Below are positions 59,685 through 64,000 of a DNA stretch of 64,000 nt, in pieces. The position numbers and the translations under genes are program-made. The notes beneath the pieces were generated by a model. It was not told the DNA's origin. It did no database searches and worked only from the letters and a program-made list of their open reading frames with translations. Where the stretch lies: the NCBI GenBank assembly GCA_027604665.1, contig JADGIZ010000001.1:4057-68056 (forward strand), in the 5' to 3' direction. Source of the stretch: Polyrhizophydium stewartii (taxonomy: Eukaryota > Chytridiomycota > Chytridiomycetes > Rhizophydiales). How positions within the stretch are numbered: position 1 is the stretch's first letter; each line of letters opens with the position of its first letter.

Positions 59685-60558
59685 ATAGGTAGACTATCAC
59701 TAGTTTTCCCCCGGTCAAAACCATACATGCAACTTTCATCGCATATGGCTTAAGCATTGAATTTTAAAGATTACTATTAATCTTTTCGACGATTTTTTAT
59801 ATTATTAAGCGGCGGGTGTGGCGTAGGCGAAGGCCGGCCACTCCGCGACCGGAGCCTTTACAAGGCTCCCCCGGATCCTTCAGATCCGGGCCTCAGAAGA
59901 GCTTCTGAGGCGACGTCGCGGCCGCGATTCTATTTCTCATTTCATTTAAGCCATTTAATGTTTTATAAGCTTTTTGAGCGACGTAGCCCGTAGGGCGGTC
60001 GCTCCGCGACTGCGTGATTTTGATCGTCTATTTTCATTAATTTGGAGCGGCTCCTAGCGCGTCTACCAAAAGGCTTTTCTAGCCCATTTGGGTTTCAACA
60101 CCGAATCTAAGTCAGCCATCGATCTTTTATCGATTTAGTCCAGAGGACCTATCCAATTGATTACCAATTGGCCTTTGCTTTTTAGATAATCCTTTACCCA
60201 ATAATTGATAAAAAATTTTGCAATTTTCCCCGTCGATGATCGATCGACCAATTATTGGGCTTACCTAGTTAATTTTAACGCACTTTAATGATAATATTAG
60301 GGTTCTACTATACAAATAGAAAGCCAAAAATTGGTAGTCTACCAGATTCCAAACGAGAATTAGAATCCTCTTTCTATTTGCTTCAGTCGTAGATTCACTT
60401 TCATTACCCATTATTATCTAATCTAACAGATGGTTATCTGCATTGTCATGTAGGCTTCATACAAAATTATTACTAAAAATGCATGCCACACTAGATTCAA
60501 GAGATAGACGTCAAGGTGGGGTTTCACCACATTACGTTAAAATACTTGCTAGTCGCAC
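59685..60558 (-). other. Group II intron in rnl near E. coli 2054
   Basis: The intron is 874 bp. It starts GTGCGACTAGCAAG (consensus GUGYG) and ends CTACCTAT (AY end). Domain V lies at about 59719-59750 and reads AGCCATATGCG..GATGAAAG..CATGTATGGTT, a 34-nt hairpin with the AGC catalytic triad and GAAA-type tetraloop. Domain VI with unpaired A follows. The flanking exons join to GAGACGGAACAGACCC, matching 23S AAGACGGAAAGACCCC. No reverse-transcriptase frame fits in it. Confidence 0.82.
59803..59927. repeat. GC-hairpin chain inside the rnl group II intron
   Basis: Inverted copy of 8891-9014. It sits in the group II intron just upstream (in the transcript) of domain V, where it would form a long GC stem chain. 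Confidence 0.85.
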
Positions 60559-60674
60559 TCTCGTCCCTCTGAGATACGGGTGTATCTGCACACCCATTAA
60601 AATTTCACGCAATCCATTTAAGAGACAGTTGATTTTTCGTAATATCATTCATGCAAGGACATCAATTAAATGCC
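60559..60674 (-). rRNA. rnl: rnl exon, E. coli ~1952-2054 equivalent
   Basis: On the minus strand it contains CCTTGCATGAATGATATTACG (23S CCTGCACGAATGGCGTAATG), ACTGTCTC, GTGAAATT and GTGCAGATACACCCG, and ends GACGAGA before the group II intron. The 5' boundary at about 60674 is approximate. Confidence 0.8.
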
Positions 60675-60967
60675 GCGATTAAAAAGGGACCGTAGGTCCG
60701 TTAACAAAGCTAAAGGCTTTGTCTTAGACTATATCATAAGCAATCCAGTGATTGCCTCTTTTTGTGTAGTCTTTGAGGATAAAGCTACGCGGAGCCCCCA
60801 CAAGGGGGCCGGATCAATGGACACCCATCGCAATTTTCCTGCTGATTATTCAACCTTTGAAAATATTCTCATAATTTATCGCACCTTTGGTGCTACTTAA
60901 GCAATCAAGGCGGTAAGGGCCCTTTAAGGGCCCGATAAAGAAGTTCCAGCATCAAAATAAATTTTCT

Positions 60968-61094
60968 CAAAATAAATTAATTTGGAGCGACCGGGCTTCG
61001 CCCACCGGCGCTCAAAGCACCGGGCCGGAGCGACCGGAGCCTTGTAAAGGCTCCTACGTCGCACCTGAAAGGAGGCGACGTCGCGACCGCCGCG
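60968..61094. repeat. GC-hairpin chain interrupting the intron endonuclease
   Basis: CGGGCTTCGCCC, GGAGCCTTGTAAAGGCTCC, and TACGTCGCACCTGAAAGGAG-type modules; it abuts the LAGLIDADG fragment. Confidence 0.75.
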
Positions 61095-61172
61095 ACTAAC
61101 TCCAAAAGAGCCTTCACCATCAATTAAACCAGATAACCAACTAGGGCCACAATCATAGCGCGTCAGCCTACT
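61095..61172 (-). pseudogene. LAGLIDADG endonuclease fragment in the rnl-1951 intron
   Basis: The minus frame reads YDCGPSWLSGLIDGEGSFGV, a clear first LAGLIDADG motif (SGLIDGEGSF). Directly after it the frame runs into a GC-hairpin cluster (60968-61094) and no second motif is found. This is a relic broken by, or decayed next to, the hairpin cluster. Confidence 0.7.
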
Positions 61173-61240
61173 TTGTTCATTTTATTTTATTCATAATTAT
61201 TGGCCACCTATGGTGTCTTGATTCACAATCTTCGATTGTT

Positions 61241-61280
61241 TCGAGGTGGACGTGCCCGCGGTGCGTTCACCTCCACGATT
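61241..61280. repeat. GTGGAGGT hairpin element, copy 3, inside the rnl-1951 intron
   Basis: Inverted copy (TCGAGGTGGACGTGCCCGCG then GTGCGTTCACCTCCACGA) within a group I intron, next to the palindrome CAATCTTCGATTG. Confidence 0.75.
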
Positions 61281-61312
61281 TGAGCGGCTTCGCTATTTTT
61301 ACTTTGAGTCCC

Positions 61313-62720
61313 CGGCATTTGAGGAATTTCGCTACCTTTGGATCGTTATGGTTACAACCGTCATTGATTAGAGCTTAGAACCCCCCATCCGAGATGGGGG
61401 GTTTTTCACTTACTAACATCGGACAGATATCAGACCAAATATGACCTTGATCTCTATAAAGTTGGCTTAGTCTTGTGTTTGAGGTTTACAGTCGAAAATC
61501 GAATTTGCCGAGTTCCTTTTAAATGGTTCTTTGCTAAGATCAAATTCACCAGTGTCGGTTTTAGTATAGTTCTGAGGGCAACATAGCATAGCCCACCGGA
61601 GGTGGTTGAATGACTATATAGCGGCTCTACTTATTTCCAGTTGAAATTCGAACCTTCATCAGTTAATTAAACTTTAGAAACTATTTAATTTAGACGTGTT
61701 CTTACTTTCGTCAAAAACCTTGAATTTTCTCAAATTGATTCTCCAATTTTAACGTTACTCATGTCAGCATTAACACCAGCCCCCCAATTCATTGAATTGG
61801 GGGGGTGCGGATCATTACCAAAAAACCCCCCTCGAGAGTTTTTTTTATTATTAATGTAAATAATCTAGATCCTTTTATTATCAATTTGACACTAGATCAG
61901 CATCGACGAGACGCGACGTCGCCTCAGAAGCTCTTCTGAGGCCCGGATCCTTCAGATCCGGGGGGCCCCCCTAAGGGGGGCCCCGTCGCTCAGTGACTCC
62001 GTCGCGGCTTCTTCTTTGAGATTTTACTCACTCTTTATAAGATTGCTACTTCCAAGCTAACATTAATAAAATTTAGACCAAACGCGCAATCATTGATTGC
62101 TTTTTAGTCAATTTGTGTTATCACTTAATTATTATTAAGGAACATTAATAAATAAATGGAGTTTTTTCTCTCTCGAAAACAGCCCTTCTCAGCTGTTTTC
62201 TGAATTTGAATCTAAGTGGAGCGACGCCCCTCAAAGGGGCGGGCGCTTTGACGCGCCCTCTCCGATCGCGACCTCTTTCCGAAACCCCCATCGTTGATGG
62301 GGGGTTGTACTGATGATATACATCTAATTCAATTTCTACTACCATAGTTTTCATGATCAACCAGCTATATCCTAATTCGATAGATATTTTATTTCTAATC
62401 ATCATTCATCCAGCTGCCTTACTACGCAGTCAGGTTCGATCTATTTAATCTGATGGTGATTCGATCATTAGGTTTCGGGTCAAATAAATATGATTAAAGC
62501 TCTTGAGAGCGATTTGAAATCTTACCATATTTATTTACTCGCTGACCCCTTATGCAAAAGGTAAATCATCACTTTCAAAAGCTTTGATTTTCTTAATTAA
62601 TTGTTTCAGGTTCTATTTCACCGCTCATTTGAGCTACTTTATTCAACTTTCCCTCTCGGTACTTTACTCTATCATTAATTAATTTGACTTGACCCCCACC
62701 CCTTCAGGTTGGCTTTGTGG
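61313..62720 (-). rRNA. rnl: rnl exon, domains I(3')-IV, E. coli ~430-1950
   Basis: A long 5' exon in this window. Landmarks run from GTACCGAGAGGGAAAG and GAACCTGAAAC (about 62650-62600) to TAACCATAACGATCC and GGTAGCGAAATTCCT (about 61320-61360). Central expansion segments are replaced by GC palindromes at 61380-61405, 61780-61840, 61905-62008, 62216-62286 and 62285-62307. Upstream of 62720 the alignment is lost. A 22-bp piece at 62926-62947 resembles 23S GAATATGGGGGG but is also repeated elsewhere. Confidence 0.8.
61905..62008. repeat. GC-hairpin chain in an rnl variable region
   Basis: GCCTCAGAAG..CTTCTGAGGC, CGGATCCTTCAGATCCG, GGGGCCCCCCTAAGGGGGGC and GTGACTCCGTCGC, placed between the segments matching E. 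coli ~1030 and ~1110. Confidence 0.75.
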
Positions 62721-64000
62721 CTTCGATTAGGGCTCCGCCCCATTTAATTTCTTTTCATTCTTCATTACTTAGAAAGTCTTTCTCTTCAACTACTAAGATA
62801 TTTCAATTCATTGATTTCTTTAGTGACATTTCGATTTTGATCTATGGATTCGGTTAGGACCTCAGCATTAAATTGCTTCCATTTATTAATTAATTAGTCT
62901 TCCACACTTAATTATTTTTGATTTTTATTCCCCCATATTCTCATGGTCTCAGGGGGGCAAGGATAGTTATTATATTGGGTCATATATTGCTAATTGGGGA
63001 ATATGGGGGTTTATCTAATTGGTATAGTCATAGAACAGGTGATAGATTTAACTCTTATTCTAGTGGGTAATAAGTAAACAACAAATACTTTTCTATTTAT
63101 AATGGATCTAATATAGATCTAGAAATGCTTGTTGTTAAGGTATTGAATAGAGATAGATTAACTCTTCAGTACTATTAATTAGATGCTTGATCAGAATTAC
63201 CATAATTACAATGGACTACTAAGCAATAAGTCGATCCATAGGATCGATTAGAATTAGATACGATTAATAAGCCTCGATAGATCATCAATATTGGATACAT
63301 TCTTTATCAATGGTGGTAGATTAGAGTTAGAGGCAATAGAGAAGATCGGCCGTGGATCTATTTAGAAAGAAACAATGTATTAATGGTTATCAAAACTTCA
63401 GTCTAAGTTGACCTTTATCTTAAGACTGTATCAATATTAGCTTAGATGAGCAAACACTATGAAAAGAATTATGTGTAAATAATTTAGTTGACCTGAAGGT
63501 TCTATTAGATTTGAACATTTCAAGTGACATTAGTAACTTAACTCTAATTTACTTAAATGGTCTAGATACTGTTGTTTTCATTAAATGGCATATATAGGGC
63601 CATTCTAATAATGCATGGGGCATGATTTATCGATGGTTCGATAGGCACAATTAAATCAGCTTTATTTTGTAACTTCGTGTCAATTTTAATTACTTAACTG
63701 TAAATAATCTACTTAATTCTAAATATACATAGGTGTTCTATTTTTAGTAGTTTGCAACGGAGTTGCTCCCAATATTCCGAATAAGCTAAATATAGCTTTT
63801 GGGCTGTTATGAATGAATTTGCTACTAAAAGATAAATAGCAAAATCGCGTCGTAGCTAGCGTTAGCATGCTTTTGCATCGGCCCCCCTTAATCCATTACG
63901 TTCCTGATCGCCCCTTTATAGGGGCCTAATCCTATCTCATCAGACCAGTGGAATTTAATGAACTAGTCTATGTCACCTTGTATCTATTTATATACTTATG
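62721..64000. other. Unassigned sequence upstream of the recognisable rnl
   Basis: I searched both strands for the missing 5' domain of rnl and did not find it. An AT-rich, TAG-rich stretch at 62960-63760 has no hairpins. In one plus frame it shows runs such as NGSNIDLEMLVVKVLNRDR, but TAA stops recur about every 20 codons, so I do not call a gene. Short hairpins appear at 63230-63250 and 63750-63770, and a GC-richer piece at 63840-63930. Confidence 0.4.

Larger units (their letters stand above)
60675..61312 (-). other. Group I intron in rnl near E. coli 1951, with broken endonuclease
   Basis: About 638 bp between GAAATTCCTCAAATG and GGCATTTAATTG exon sequence. R (CCTCAAAGACTACAC) near 60775 and S (GATATAGTCTAAG) near 60730 lie 40 nt apart and form P7 through GACTA/TAGTC. 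The interior holds a LAGLIDADG fragment cut off by a GC-hairpin cluster, and a copy of the GTGGAGGT hairpin family. The exact site (within helix 71) is uncertain. Confidence 0.7.
56260..62720 (-). rRNA. rnl: Mitochondrial large-subunit rRNA (rnl), intron-rich, 5' domain not found
   Basis: This encodes the mitoribosomal large-subunit RNA. Read on the minus strand, conserved 23S landmarks appear in the right order: the segment around GTACCGAGAGGGAAAG at about 62650, GGGTCAGCGAG at about 62550, the AACCAGCTAT complement near 62365, GCTACTTCCAAGCT near 62040, the GTTACTCATGTCAGCAT complement at about 61755, GGTAGCGAAATTCCT at 61320-61336, ACGGAACAGACCC at the 2054 region, CTGGGGCGG near 59620, the peptidyl-transferase segment AACAGGCT, GGCACCTCGAT, CAGGGTATGGCTG near 57945, and the sarcin-ricin loop AGTACGAGAGGACT near 56355-56368. 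The 3' end is estimated at about 56260 from alignment of the terminal helix. The first ~400 nt of a typical 23S are not visible upstream of 62720. Six introns or intron copies interrupt the gene. Several GC hairpins lie in variable regions (61780-62010, 62216-62286). Confidence 0.93.

Noticed and set aside
62960..63760. Plus-strand protein-like text upstream of rnl
   Set aside because: TAA codons recur about every 20 codons, as expected by chance, and no motif of a known family is visible.
1..64000. CRISPR arrays
   Set aside because: Repeats are palindromic hairpins or single tandem duplications; there are no regularly spaced repeats with unique spacers and no cas-like frames.

Overview
The window looks like part of a large, gene-poor mitochondrial genome of a fungus, most likely a chytrid (Chytridiomycota). 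Four things point there. A large-subunit rRNA gene (rnl) on the minus strand is interrupted by group I introns and one group II intron. LAGLIDADG homing-endonuclease reading frames make sense only if TAG is leucine, a mitochondrial code known from chytrids such as Spizellomyces and from chlorophycean algae. There is a relic of a fungal mitochondrial-plasmid RNA polymerase, in which TGA sits at tryptophan positions. Finally, the DNA is saturated with short GC-rich palindromes like the double-hairpin elements described in Allomyces and other zoosporic fungi. The species cannot be named from the sequence.

The only gene I am sure of is rnl, at about 56.26-62.72 kb. Its 3' end is at low coordinates and its 5' domain is not seen. 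Exons agree with E. coli 23S in order, and two agree exactly in length (81 nt for E. coli 2505-2585, 55 nt for 2450-2504). The introns sit near E. coli positions 1951, 2054 (group II), 2449, 2504 and 2585. A 451-bp tandem duplication has doubled the 55-nt peptidyl-transferase exon together with a hybrid group I intron.

The other ~57 kb holds no intact cox, cob, nad, atp, small-subunit rRNA or tRNA gene that I can recognise. It contains: two broken LAGLIDADG genes at 47.9-49.3 kb; the RNA polymerase relic at 33.1-33.7 kb; weak nad4-like relics at 25.1 and 27.5 kb; two hairpin-poor, TAG-rich blocks (15.6-17.5 and 39.7-41.1 kb) that look like decayed reading frames; and five perfect two-copy tandem duplications of 212-482 bp.

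About thirty clusters of nested GC hairpins are scattered through the window, some copied over tens of kb. Two further families look like folded RNA or DNA elements. Family S1 has three copies of 92-100 nt with invariant ends and stems that co-vary. Family S2 has six copies of 73-106 nt with co-varying outer stems and a conserved core. I do not recognise either family; together with the doubled rnl exon they are the best candidates for something undescribed.

With TAG and TGA as sense codons, only TAA remains as a stop, so long open frames arise easily by chance. Frames without a family match are therefore given low confidence.
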